Below are positions 1-8,750 of a stretch of 52,995 nucleotides of DNA, piece by piece (position 1 is the stretch's first letter; each line of letters begins with the position of its first letter). Made by a program: the position numbers and the translations under genes. Origin of the DNA: a virus. The notes under the pieces were generated by a model. That model was not told the origin of the DNA. It saw only the letters and a list, made by a program, of their open reading frames with translations, and made no database searches. The DNA is taken from IMG/VR virus record IMGVR_UViG_3300033571_027231, positions 1 through 52,995 of that record; one strand, 5' to 3'.

Positions 1-39
1 GGCCACATTAGAAAAACCAGTAATAGCTGGCTTAGGCAT
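1..39 (-). CDS. Tail fibre protein, N-terminal fragment (runs off left edge)
   Basis: Only the first 13 codons are present, beginning MPKPAITGF, from an ATG at 39. The start matches that of the fibre gene at 50191-50805 (MPKPAVTRI), so this is the N-terminus of a paralogous phage fibre or appendage protein. A 58-base repeat lies 32 bases upstream, as it does before 50805. The rest of the gene may be the N-terminally incomplete fibre at 50943-52994 if the molecule is circular, although a direct end-to-end join is out of frame (at least 2 bases would be missing). Confidence 0.6.
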   Translation of the reverse strand, partial: MPKPAITGFSNVA

Positions 40-70
40 AAAAAGAACCTTATACAAATTAATATTAATA

Positions 71-128
71 AGATTCTTTTTAAGGATAAGAAGTAAACCA
101 GAATACGCTTTATAGTTGCGCAGAAACT
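71..128 (-). repeat. Upstream hairpin element, copy 1
   Basis: This 58-base element is identical at 57 of 58 positions to 50839-50896 and related to three tandem copies at 11931-12119. In the minus orientation it has a short stem AGTT/AACT around the loop TCTGCGC, then TATAAAGCG, CTGGTT and TTATCCT blocks. It ends 32 bases before the ATG at 39, so it is probably a 5-prime untranslated or promoter element of the fibre gene. Confidence 0.8.
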
Positions 129-134
129 TTATTA

Positions 135-509
135 TTAAGTCTCATTAAGTTTTGTGTACGAAACTTCGCAGTCAAATACTTGAGTGTATCCACTAGAAAA
201 ACAGACTAAACTATCATAAGGATTAATTATATTATCATATTCTAAAAATATCTGCAATCCAAGTGAAGCAATTACATCTACAGAATCATATGCTGCTATT
301 TCAAATTCATTAATATAATAGATTGTAATAGATGGCAATGGAGTTTGAAAACGAATCTTCTGTAGATTAAATCTCATTACTGCTGCTGATCTATTACAAA
401 CAGTAATCCCATTGACGAATAAAGTATGATTAGTAGCAGATAATATTGTATTAGGTGTAGTACTCAAATTAGCAAATGGACTGCTTAAATAATCAACATA
501 CACTCCCAT
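135..509 (-). CDS. Hypothetical virion-associated protein (124 aa)
   Basis: The protein is rich in beta-forming residues with no signal peptide, membrane segment or recognised motif. It is the last of a minus-strand run of three small genes (768-1004, 513-722, 135-509), separated from the previous one by 3 bases. The setting among fibre genes suggests a small structural or fibre-associated protein; this is inference from position only. The start is ATG at 509. Confidence 0.6.
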   Translation of the reverse strand: MGVYVDYLSSPFANLSTTPNTILSATNHTLFVNGITVCNRSAAVMRFNLQKIRFQTPLPSITIYYINEFEIAAYDSVDVIASLGLQIFLEYDNIINPYDSLVCFSSGYTQVFDCEVSYTKLNET

Positions 510-512
510 ATA

Positions 513-722
513 TTATATATGTGGAATCAATGTTTTTAATTTTTCCACATCTGCATAAATTTTCTCGCAAGATTCTTTAAAAGCGTAACATATTTCAGCA
601 TATTCTTGTGAAACATTATTTAAGTTGTTAAATACTTGAATTCCTAATTGCTCAGCATGTTTACATTCAATAAGCATATTAGAAAGAGTTTTTAATGAGT
701 CAGTATTTACAGGAAGTACCAT
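513..722 (-). CDS. Hypothetical small helical protein (69 aa)
   Basis: A small, mostly helical protein with a likely coiled-coil stretch over residues 15-62 and three cysteines. I recognise no family. It starts at an ATG at 722 preceded by an AAAGGTAAAA ribosome-binding stretch, and its stop is 3 bases before the start of the next gene, so it is translated with its neighbours among the fibre genes. Confidence 0.6.
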   Translation of the reverse strand: MVLPVNTDSLKTLSNMLIECKHAEQLGIQVFNNLNNVSQEYAEICYAFKESCEKIYADVEKLKTLIPHI

Positions 723-767
723 ATTTTTTACCTTTTTTGTTAAATTATAATATTAAATTATACCATA

Positions 768-1004
768 CTATTTAGTATCGGGTGGAATAAATGCAATTGT
801 TTCTTCTATCATTACATTACCAGCACTTAATGCAGCACTTTTTATATTATTATCCTCAATTTGTGCTTGTAATTGTATAATAGTCTGATTTAATTGAGAT
901 ATGTTATTATTGAGTTGAACATTTGCTTGAGCTAAAGCATTAATTTGTGCAGTATTATTTGCTTCTAAACTAAGTTGATAATTAATTAAATCTTGATTAG
1001 ACAT
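768..1004 (-). CDS. Small coiled-coil protein (78 aa)
   Basis: An Asn/Gln-rich protein whose residues 10-52 form heptads of L, I and A typical of a trimeric or dimeric coiled coil. It ends in a short IPPDTK tail and has no membrane segment or signal. The ATG at 1004 has an AAAGGATAAGA binding site upstream. Its place among fibre genes suggests a fibre stalk or assembly partner, but the function is unknown. Confidence 0.55.
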   Translation of the reverse strand: MSNQDLINYQLSLEANNTAQINALAQANVQLNNNISQLNQTIIQLQAQIEDNNIKSAALSAGNVMIEETIAFIPPDTK

Positions 1005-1103
1005 TCTTATCCTTTGTTTTATCTGATTTCATTGTACCTCATTTTAAAAAAACGCAAGAAATTTTTTTATTGAGATATAGTTTGCTTTAGCTAAGTGAGG
1101 GCG

Positions 1104-1340
1104 TCATAAGTCATTGAGATCTACTTCTATTACTTCATGCTTATTATTTAAACGCTCTTCTACTATTTTTATCAGTTCAAGATCATCAATTATATCAAGC
1201 ATAGATTCATAAATATCAGATGGAATACAATAACATATTGGTTTATTATGATTAAGAATAGCTAAAGCCTATCCATTAGCGCTTGTAATAATTCCCATTG
1301 AATTCTTTTTTAATTCAGAAATAGTGGCTACTATTTTCAT
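1104..1340 (-). pseudogene. StbD/YefM-type antitoxin interrupted by an amber codon
   Basis: Read from ATG 1340, the frame gives MKIVATISELKKNSMG and, after codon 24, AILNHNKPICYCIPSDIYES and a DDLEL stretch, which is the layout of StbD-like antitoxins of RelE-type systems. Codon 24 is TAG (1271-1269) where relatives usually have GAG (Glu), so one base change breaks it. The stop TGA overlaps an ATGA, as if a toxin gene once followed, but that frame ends after six codons. The antitoxin assignment is from remembered family sequences; loss of the toxin is inference. Confidence 0.7.
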
Positions 1341-1395
1341 TTGCTTTTTAAAAATATTAAAAGTAATATTTTTATTAATAATAAAAGTTTTAATT

Positions 1396-1830
1396 ATGAT
1401 AGATTTTATTGTGAATTTATTGTGTTCTTGTTGTTGTTCTGCTTCGGTAGCAACAGCAAGAGGAGCTAGTTGTTGTGAAACTGTTGGAGCTTGTTTTATT
1501 TATTATAAGCTTTATCAATGTTGTTCTTATATTTCTACTCAGATAAGTAAATGTTGTACGTGGAGCAGCAATAAAATAAATAGTTGCAATAATTTTGTTC
1601 ACCAAAAATATGAAGAATGTATTGGAACAACCCATAATAATGCTTCTCAAAACTCCAACATTATTTATTCAGATGAGGGCTCTAATAATTCAGCACTGGC
1701 AAATAACAATATACCTGTAGCAATTATGGTTGATAATTTAACTACTAATCCATTTACTAATGCATCCAATATTAGCCTAGCTGGATCCCTCCCTACTAAT
1801 AGTGAGCAACTGAATGCTGACAATTGGTGA
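1396..1830 (+). CDS. Cysteine-rich small protein (144 aa), host-targeted candidate
   Basis: An isolated plus-strand gene among minus-strand fibre genes. From the ATG at 1396 it begins with a hydrophobic MIDFIVNLL followed by clustered cysteines (CSCCC, then CC pairs to about residue 55), then an Asn/Ser-rich polar tail. An upstream GTG at 1324 would add a 24-residue hydrophobic extension and overlap the antitoxin remnant. The cysteine clusters beside a hydrophobic start resemble S-palmitoylation regions of effectors, but this is inference and no family is recognised. Confidence 0.5.
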   Translation: MIDFIVNLLCSCCCSASVATARGASCCETVGACFIYYKLYQCCSYISTQISKCCTWSSNKINSCNNFVHQKYEECIGTTHNNASQNSNIIYSDEGSNNSALANNNIPVAIMVDNLTTNPFTNASNISLAGSLPTNSEQLNADNW

Positions 1831-1832
1831 TT

Positions 1833-2510
1833 TCATGGATTAATAATTTGCCAAGTAAATCCAGAATTATCAGACGCATTAGAAGAATAAACTTTAAATG
1901 ATGTGTTAGCTATAATAGATCCAACACTTAAATTTCCAGTATTAGCAGGTGCTCCACTAATTCCTACATTTCTAGTTATATTAACTATTGAGGTTGTTGA
2001 AATAGCCGTGGTGGTTATAGTTACTCCCGTTGTCCCATTTAAAGTGCCAATACCAGAAGTTAAAGTATTTTTAGCAGTTATTAAAGTTCCTTGGTAATTT
2101 GTTGTGCCACTAGTAAATGTTGGCTTGCCAGAACTAACCGAATAAATACCATCATTAGCAGTTGCAGGCGTACTTGGAACACTAGTAGATGTCATGTATA
2201 AGGAAGATATGACTATTCCACTACTATTAAAAGTCATTAAATTAGTGCCGGTAGAAGACGCATTAATAAAACTTTGCAAAGTCAAAGATCCATATGTATC
2301 TGTATTAGAAGTTAAATGAATAAACCTAAATCCAGATAATAGACTATTTCTAAATTCAAAATTAGTTTGTGCTGATACTAAACTTGTCGGCACAAAACTA
2401 TTATTAATCTGTACTGTAGATAAACTTTGATTAAAATTTAATTGCTGCGTATCACCTAAAATATAAAGTGAGGGATTAATACCTGCTATTGTTATAGTGC
2501 TCTTTGACAT
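1833..2510 (-). CDS. Tail fibre / receptor-binding protein (225 aa)
   Basis: A low-complexity Ser/Thr/Asn-rich beta protein. Residues 9-95 resemble an internal stretch of the large fibre next door (LYILG.TQQ ... FEFRN ... TYGSLTLQSF). Residues about 105-145 (STPATANDGIYSVSSGKP) match the fibre at 50943-52994 almost exactly in DNA. The C-terminus ends W-x-IINP like two other fibres here. It therefore looks like a short fibre assembled from modules, probably homotrimeric and host-recognising. The start ATG at 2510 lies 35 bases after the 3-prime end of the large fibre's neighbour gap. Confidence 0.8.
   Translation of the reverse strand: MSKSTITIAGINPSLYILGDTQQLNFNQSLSTVQINNSFVPTSLVSAQTNFEFRNSLLSGFRFIHLTSNTDTYGSLTLQSFINASSTGTNLMTFNSSGIVISSLYMTSTSVPSTPATANDGIYSVSSGKPTFTSGTTNYQGTLITAKNTLTSGIGTLNGTTGVTITTTAISTTSIVNITRNVGISGAPANTGNLSVGSIIANTSFKVYSSNASDNSGFTWQIINP
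2104..2190. repeat. 87-base segment shared between two fibre genes
   Basis: This segment matches 51214-51300 at 86 of 87 bases, in the same orientation. It encodes the STPATANDGIYSVSSGKP module. The flanking sequence diverges, so this is a recently exchanged or duplicated block. Confidence 0.9.
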
Positions 2511-2544
2511 AGTTTCCTAAATTCAATTTAATTGAATATATTTT

Positions 2545-5500
2545 TTAATTATATTGGGTATTTTTTGTTTCTATAGATAATTTTGATTCAAGTATATCCA
2601 CTCTAGTTTGTAAAAATTCATTTTGTTCTATTAACTCTTGAACAGCTTTTATAGTAAAAATTATAACATTGTGCATATTAAAAGTTTTTAAATTTTCAAC
2701 TAATCGAGGTGGCTCTGGTTTATGCTTTCCTTCTTTATCTACTCCATTGTATTTCATTCCATAGCAATGCAATTTAGAATCATTAACACAATTAGGAATA
2801 ACATTTTCTATTTCATCTGCAATAAAACCATAATTAATAGTTTCTTCATCTGCTTCAATATCTTTGCAATATTCCTGGGTGTACTGAAAACTAACAGGTC
2901 TTATTTCTTTTAATAAAGGAATAGCTTTTTCAATTGATTTAATATTTTTCTTAATTCTTTTATCTGAAGTAGTACCCCATGAAGAAGTAGTAGTTTTATA
3001 AGCATCATCTGTCCCTAAATGAAGAGTGTAGGTAGGGTTTGTTTTTATACCTACCCTTCCCCCGAAATAAGCACAATATTTATTAGAGACAATTCCTACA
3101 TCACTAACATAAAGACCATAACAAGTATCCGAATAACCAACAGAAGAAACAAATATTCCATAACCAACACCAACAGTAGGTCCAGAAACGCTTCCATCTC
3201 CTACATGAATTCCAAAAATATTATCAATTGTTCCATCGCCGGTAATACCAGTGGGGCCAATATAAAGACCATAAGCAGCATACATTCCAGCACTTGGAGT
3301 ATTATAAGCACATTGAGAAGTAAGACCATAAACAGATGCTTTAACGGTAGGAGATAAGTAATTATTAGAGGTTATTCCCACCGCGTTGAAGGCTGGTGAT
3401 AGTGTGCCATTTACTAACATACCATAAACATTATTTGCATTAGCAACATAAAATCTATACGCAGTACCATTATCAATTGCATTAAATCCAATTCCAGTTT
3501 GATAAAGAGCTAACCATGAACCTGCGCGCTTTGTATTATCTACATCCATCCCTAAAATAATTGATTCTGTTGTCCAATCACTACCTGTAGTATTACGATA
3601 AGCACTAATTCCTAATGCGGTTGAATTAGAAGTAGCAGCTTGGGTAATAAAACTAGCTATATTGACTTCATTCCCAGATGTTGAAGTTAAACGAGGGGCT
3701 TCTACTCTAAAAGTAGAGCTCATTGCCCCTCCCGCTGATTGGGAAGAGGCATTATAAACATTCAAAGTACAGGTAGGAGTTGAAATTCCTATCCCCATAT
3801 TATTTGCAAAAGCTACTGATGAAGTACCAAAAACAACTTTTTGATACCAAGTTGTGCCAAAATTAGATACATTCCCAAAATTATAACCAGAACTATTATC
3901 TTGATAAAAAGAAAGATTATAACCCCCTAATGTACTATACCATCTAGCAGACGAAATATCTCCTAGCCACGCAAATCCTAATTGAATTTCTGAAGCAATT
4001 GTGCCATTAACATCTAATTTTGTATAACTGTTTGGAGAAGAGTTACCTATACTAACGTTCCCACTTACAATTAATCCATTAGTTGGAGGGTTAATCCCTG
4101 TATAACCAATAGAAGCATTATCAGCATAAAGAGCAACAGAACTCGTACTTCCAAAAGAGGGTTTAGAAATATATGCTCCATATGCATTTGTAACACTTCC
4201 CCCTCCTGTTAATGAACCAGCAGCACTGTAAATACCATAACTCTTAGCTAATGTATAATTGCTACCGCTTGTTGAAATCGTAGGAGAATAATAAAAACCA
4301 TAATTTTCACCAGTAACATTTGTACCTAAAGAAATAGTTGGGGTAGACACAATACTGTAAAAATAGCTCAGGGCAACATTTCCTATTAAACTTGATGTTG
4401 CTGCAATATGGGTAGCGATAGTACTAGGAGCTAATGGTTTTAACAATGAAAGACTACCTCCTATTTGAAGAGCAGTATAATACGAACTTGAAGGGGTAAG
4501 GCTTACAAGCGCTCCAATAGTAGGACTAGAGGAACCAAATACACTTTGTCCATTGACAGCTAAACCATTAGTAGGTGCACTTGTACCGCTCGAAAAACCA
4601 ATTTGTGCACTTCCATTTACCACTTCTAATATACTTGCAGATGCTATACCATTTAACCCTAAACTTCCAAATTGAACAGTTGATGTGGTGGCTATACTTT
4701 GCGGTAACGTTAAGGTTACTGCTCCTAGTTGAGAACTACCACTTGTATTATTAGCTAATACTTGATTTGCCGTACCAATAATTGAGGTAACGCCGAAACT
4801 AGATAGAGATGTCCAAGTAGGTAAAGCACCTGCACCCTGTGAAATTAATACTTGCCCTGAAGTACCAAGACTTCCTACTGATTGGAAAGCTCCAGTAGAT
4901 GTCGTGCCGCCGCATAATAAAGCATAAGCTGTCGCACTTGAATTACCAGTTCCACCATATGGAACTGTTAATATAGAACCATTCCAAGTACCAGAAACTA
5001 CGATCCCTGAACCATTAATTTGGAATTGGGCTGCACTCCCCACATTAAATAATGAAGTAGTAGTAGTAGAACCAATTGTAAACTTACCATCCTGACTTAA
5101 TGCTGCTAATTCTGTTCCACTTGTAAGGCCTCCATATCCAAATACAATTGTAGACAAAAAGCCAGAATTACCACGAAATGAAATATAATGCTGATAAGTA
5201 GCATCTACTATTTTTTGCAATCTTATTTCAGAAGAAGTCCAATTAGAGCCAGGAGTATATCTAACATTAATTAATTTTAAAATATCTAAATTTCCAGAAT
5301 TACTATTACCAAAAAAAATGGGTTGATTAGACCATTGTGCACTCCCAATTGGCCCGGCATTAACAAAAAAAATACCACTTCCATTAGGAGAAATATTAAT
5401 ATCTCCATTGGTATTGGCTGAGCTGATAGTATTCCCTGATAATGAAAAACTTCCCACACCAATTGATGTTAGTCCGGATAGTGTATTGCTTAAAGCAACT

Positions 5501-6936
5501 GTACCAGTTAATGTAATAGGATTAGGGGTACAAACAATATTAGCGCCCTGAGAAATGCTTGAAACTGTCCCTGGTAATGGTGTTTGCCAACTCGGTAATG
5601 CTCCAGTACCATTTGACATTAAAACTTGTCCAGTGGTTCCTAACCCAGAAACAGATTGGAAAGCACTTGTAGAAGTAGTCCCTCCACATAAAACGGCATA
5701 AGCTGTTGCACTTGTAATTCCAGTGCCCCCATTAGTTATTGATACTGGAGTCACTAAACTTATGGTGCCTGAGGTAGTAATAGGCCCACCAGTTAGGCCA
5801 GCCCCAGTTCCTACATTAGTTACACTACCAACACCTGTACTACTCCATGATAATACGCCGCTTCCATTGGTAATAAGTGCTTGACCACTACTTCCGTCAG
5901 TTGTTGGTAATGTCCATGTAGTATTACTTGTTAGAGTACCAGCTTGTAAAGCTACATAGTGAGTACCTAGTGAATTATAAAATTGTAGTGGAGCAAAGGT
6001 ACCGATCCCTAAACTACTAAAATTTAATAAATTAGTACCAGTATTAGAAGCATTAACAAAACTTTGTAATGTCAATGATCCGTACGTATCGATGTTATTA
6101 GTATTATGAATCCATCTATAACCACTAAATAAATTATTTCTAAATTCAAATAATGTTTGATTAGAAATATAATTAGTAGGAGAAAAAGTATTATTTAATC
6201 TAAAAGTAGATAAATTTTGATTGAAGATAAATTGCTGAGTAGAACCTAATATATAGAGCTCGGGATGGATATTACCAACTACAAGGTGACTTAGTCCCAT
6301 TGAATTAATAAGAACTTTATTATTTATTAGATCCCATACCCATTTAGCGCTAACTGCATCTGAATCAGCTAATATAGAAGAAGATAAATTTGTTATTCTA
6401 TTTCCCTGCATATCCATATTTACATTTATGGCCATTTGATTCGTAGTTATGAAGCTTGAGGAAGTACTTCCATTAGAAAAAGCTTCTATAGCCGCTACTG
6501 TTGCCAGAGCTCTTAATAAATTAAGACCAGGAAATCCAAGAATATTATTTAAAAAAGCGCCTATACCACTACTTACTCCACTTGTAATAAGAGAATTAAT
6601 TATACTTCTTATTAAAGAATTTAAACTATCCTCAACCGCAATATTTTCAGAATCTCCTATCCAAACTTTATTTTTTGTCAAATATGGTAAATTACTTCTA
6701 TCAATTTTGCCTTTAGTAATTAAAATTCCTCCATTTTCTTTAAAAAGAATTCCATTTCCTAACGAATCTAAAGCTTGAGCATTGGGCAAAGCAGCATTCG
6801 GAGTTTGTAAAATATAAGTAGCATCACTGGGTGCTACATTGGGAGCAATAACTTTTCCAGTGACAGGTGAAATAAAATTATACAATACATCATATTTCAT
6901 CTTCATTGAATTGGTAATGTATTGATCTTTTCCCAT
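2545..6936 (-). CDS. Large tail fibre with C-terminal S74 intramolecular chaperone
   Basis: A fibre of 1463 residues. The start I prefer is the ATG at 6936; a TTG lies nine bases further up. The N-terminus may anchor it to the tail, then come long Gly/Ser/Thr beta repeats including two copies of a GGTG..SATAYA.LCGGTTST module. The last ~145 residues hold SDKRIKKNI and YGFIADEIE, the signature of the S74 peptidase/chaperone domain that trimerises fibres and cleaves itself off, then a coiled coil. The predicted cleavage point is just before SDKR. A module near residue 230-310 recurs in the 225-residue fibre. Confidence 0.9.
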   Translation of the reverse strand: MGKDQYITNSMKMKYDVLYNFISPVTGKVIAPNVAPSDATYILQTPNAALPNAQALDSLGNGILFKENGGILITKGKIDRSNLPYLTKNKVWIGDSENIAVEDSLNSLIRSIINSLITSGVSSGIGAFLNNILGFPGLNLLRALATVAAIEAFSNGSTSSSFITTNQMAINVNMDMQGNRITNLSSSILADSDAVSAKWVWDLINNKVLINSMGLSHLVVGNIHPELYILGSTQQFIFNQNLSTFRLNNTFSPTNYISNQTLFEFRNNLFSGYRWIHNTNNIDTYGSLTLQSFVNASNTGTNLLNFSSLGIGTFAPLQFYNSLGTHYVALQAGTLTSNTTWTLPTTDGSSGQALITNGSGVLSWSSTGVGSVTNVGTGAGLTGGPITTSGTISLVTPVSITNGGTGITSATAYAVLCGGTTSTSAFQSVSGLGTTGQVLMSNGTGALPSWQTPLPGTVSSISQGANIVCTPNPITLTGTVALSNTLSGLTSIGVGSFSLSGNTISSANTNGDINISPNGSGIFFVNAGPIGSAQWSNQPIFFGNSNSGNLDILKLINVRYTPGSNWTSSEIRLQKIVDATYQHYISFRGNSGFLSTIVFGYGGLTSGTELAALSQDGKFTIGSTTTTSLFNVGSAAQFQINGSGIVVSGTWNGSILTVPYGGTGNSSATAYALLCGGTTSTGAFQSVGSLGTSGQVLISQGAGALPTWTSLSSFGVTSIIGTANQVLANNTSGSSQLGAVTLTLPQSIATTSTVQFGSLGLNGIASASILEVVNGSAQIGFSSGTSAPTNGLAVNGQSVFGSSSPTIGALVSLTPSSSYYTALQIGGSLSLLKPLAPSTIATHIAATSSLIGNVALSYFYSIVSTPTISLGTNVTGENYGFYYSPTISTSGSNYTLAKSYGIYSAAGSLTGGGSVTNAYGAYISKPSFGSTSSVALYADNASIGYTGINPPTNGLIVSGNVSIGNSSPNSYTKLDVNGTIASEIQLGFAWLGDISSARWYSTLGGYNLSFYQDNSSGYNFGNVSNFGTTWYQKVVFGTSSVAFANNMGIGISTPTCTLNVYNASSQSAGGAMSSTFRVEAPRLTSTSGNEVNIASFITQAATSNSTALGISAYRNTTGSDWTTESIILGMDVDNTKRAGSWLALYQTGIGFNAIDNGTAYRFYVANANNVYGMLVNGTLSPAFNAVGITSNNYLSPTVKASVYGLTSQCAYNTPSAGMYAAYGLYIGPTGITGDGTIDNIFGIHVGDGSVSGPTVGVGYGIFVSSVGYSDTCYGLYVSDVGIVSNKYCAYFGGRVGIKTNPTYTLHLGTDDAYKTTTSSWGTTSDKRIKKNIKSIEKAIPLLKEIRPVSFQYTQEYCKDIEADEETINYGFIADEIENVIPNCVNDSKLHCYGMKYNGVDKEGKHKPEPPRLVENLKTFNMHNVIIFTIKAVQELIEQNEFLQTRVDILESKLSIETKNTQYN

Positions 6937-7070
6937 AGCGTCCAAAGTTATTTGTGATTATTATAGCATGTATCTAATTTAGGTAATAAAATTTAAATTA
7001 TTTTAAAGGTACATATGAGTATTACAGCTAGCGAAATCGCAAAATAATAAAAAGGTTATTTATGTCTAAA

Positions 7071-7418
7071 TCAATTTTCCCAATTCCAGTTAGTTGTTCT
7101 TAGTTTTGCTACTAATTGGTCATATGGAGCTACTTGTGGGTATTCTGGATCAGTATATGGTGTAGGCAATCTAGCATCTTTTACTGGTTTTGGATCAGCT
7201 TTTACAAGAGGAGGTCTATTTTGTTCTTGTGGTATATCTAAATAAGGTTTGCCCACCATTAAGCCTGTCCAAACCAGATTATTGCCTCGCCATTCCATCT
7301 GCTTTACTAAATCCTTATGATTAAAGTCAAAACCGCTATCATCACAAACACCTAAAGCCGAGGGTTTTTCGGGATTAATTATTACATGCTTTCCTTTCCA
7401 TTTATTAACCCAACTCAT
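7071..7418 (-). CDS. Hypothetical virion protein (115 aa)
   Basis: A Trp- and Pro-rich protein with a W-rich N-terminus (MSWVNKWKG), a central DDSGFDFNHKDL segment and a PYLDIPQEQNRPP linker. It overlaps the adaptor gene upstream by 4 bases (ATGA), which implies translational coupling. Position between adaptor and fibre suggests a tail or collar component. I do not recognise the family. Confidence 0.7.
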   Translation of the reverse strand: MSWVNKWKGKHVIINPEKPSALGVCDDSGFDFNHKDLVKQMEWRGNNLVWTGLMVGKPYLDIPQEQNRPPLVKADPKPVKDARLPTPYTDPEYPQVAPYDQLVAKLRTTNWNWEN

Positions 7419-8494
7419 AAAAAGTAACCTCCCGCAGTATAATCACCATAAATATTAATTGGTGTATCTTCTGAATCTTCTATTGTTGCAATTTGGAATG
7501 CTTTTTCATATTCACCTTTTAACATTTCAGCTACTTGAGGGTTATACTTTAAAGCAAGTCTCCAACTAAGACCCCATATTAAACACGGATAAAAACGAGA
7601 TGGTATTTCAATAGAATTAGTAAGAGATCCTATGTCTTGCATCATCTTTTTATAAGTATATTGAATACAATTGTACAAATTAGTTGGGACTGGCCAAATA
7701 CTTAGAACTGGAGAAAGGTGTCTATTATAATAAAATGTATTAGGACGCCCAGCTAGTAATTTGTTAGGCAATGAGTAATAATCATCACGGCTTATATTCG
7801 ACATTACTACATCAAATGTATTATTATTAAAATAAATTTCTTCGAGTTGTAAATTATTTCCTGGTGCATAAATTCTATAAGCTCTAGCATTTACAGGAGT
7901 AGGAAGATCAAACCATTCAGTGACAGTAGGAGTGAATGCAAAATTCCTATTATACAAAGTAATCCATGAATTAGGATCATTAGGAGTATTAGAATACTGT
8001 ATTAATATAAGTACTGGATCATCTGTTGTATCATTATGAGGCTGTAAACCTACAAAAGTTATTTGTTGAGTTACGCCGGCCCCATAATCATAAGAAATCC
8101 AGGCATTATTTTGATTAGCATCACAATATGTATTAGGATTACCATCAAAAGCATTTGCTGCTGGATGTAGTACATCAGTTCCATTTGTAGTAGGAGTACC
8201 ATTTAATTGCCTTGTAGAAGTCCTAACATTAGCTTGTATTATATCACTTACTATATTAGGTAATGTATATTCTGCTTGATTTGTTATTAAAGGCAAATAA
8301 TCCCTTGAGAGCGTCCATAAATTAATACTTTTGCTCATCCAATCTAAAAGTAAAAGATTAAGACTTCGGGTCGCAGATTCTAATTTTTGATATTCTACAA
8401 ATTCTCCTAAGATACCTATATTTTCAAAAGCTTCTCTAATAATTAATTCAACCTCAATTGATTGAAAATTATAGGTTCCTGAAGTAGTAGGCAT
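7415..8494 (-). CDS. Head-tail adaptor (gp4-like) with inserted discoidin-like domain
   Basis: The ends of this 359-residue protein look like a podovirus adaptor or packaged-DNA stabilisation protein: an N-terminal helical part (IIREAFENIGILGE..Q.LESATRSLNLLLLDW) and a C-terminal RPNTFYYNRHLSPVLSIWP..... YKKMMQDIGS part. Between them, roughly residues 95-225, is an F5/8-type C (galactose-binding-like) sequence: AFDGNPNTYCDA, WISYDYG, NARAYRIYA. Such domains commonly bind glycans, so this adaptor may expose a sugar-binding module on the neck. The domain call is by eye; the adaptor role is supported by position. Confidence 0.75.
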   Translation of the reverse strand: MPTTSGTYNFQSIEVELIIREAFENIGILGEFVEYQKLESATRSLNLLLLDWMSKSINLWTLSRDYLPLITNQAEYTLPNIVSDIIQANVRTSTRQLNGTPTTNGTDVLHPAANAFDGNPNTYCDANQNNAWISYDYGAGVTQQITFVGLQPHNDTTDDPVLILIQYSNTPNDPNSWITLYNRNFAFTPTVTEWFDLPTPVNARAYRIYAPGNNLQLEEIYFNNNTFDVVMSNISRDDYYSLPNKLLAGRPNTFYYNRHLSPVLSIWPVPTNLYNCIQYTYKKMMQDIGSLTNSIEIPSRFYPCLIWGLSWRLALKYNPQVAEMLKGEYEKAFQIATIEDSEDTPINIYGDYTAGGYFL

Positions 8495-8505
8495 CTTATT
8501 AATCC

Positions 8506-8733
8506 TTATTTATGCCTAAATTTTTTTAATGTTTCAGCAAAAATTGCTCTTTTCTTAGTCAAAGGATCTTTAGAATGGATAGCTTTTTCTAATTTTTTCT
8601 CAGGAATTTTCTTTCCTTCAGGAACTCCTAACGTTTTGTGTAAGGCACCTTTGGTTTCAGGGTTAACTGCTTTTTGAATCCATTTATCACCACCCTCTCT
8701 CATAGATTCTTTTGAAGCTCTACTACGTGCCAT
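8506..8733 (-). CDS. Small basic virion protein (75 aa)
   Basis: Very Lys/Arg-rich, with a pattern (KGALHKTLGVPEGKKIP, then KRAIFAETLKKF) that I have seen in small proteins of other podovirus-like genomes. It could bind packaged DNA or act as a head component. It lies in a tight run between the adaptor and the decoration genes, ATG at 8733. The function is inference from charge and context. Confidence 0.7.
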   Translation of the reverse strand: MARSRASKESMREGGDKWIQKAVNPETKGALHKTLGVPEGKKIPEKKLEKAIHSKDPLTKKRAIFAETLKKFRHK

Positions 8734-8750
8734 ATTATTTACCTTTTAAG

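Noticed and set aside
6990-7110. Plus-strand mini-frames of 10 and 13 codons after AAAAAGG near 7015-7065, and a GCGATTTCGC hairpin
   Set aside because: Too short and not conserved in any visible way; the sequence is only weakly like the upstream hairpin element.
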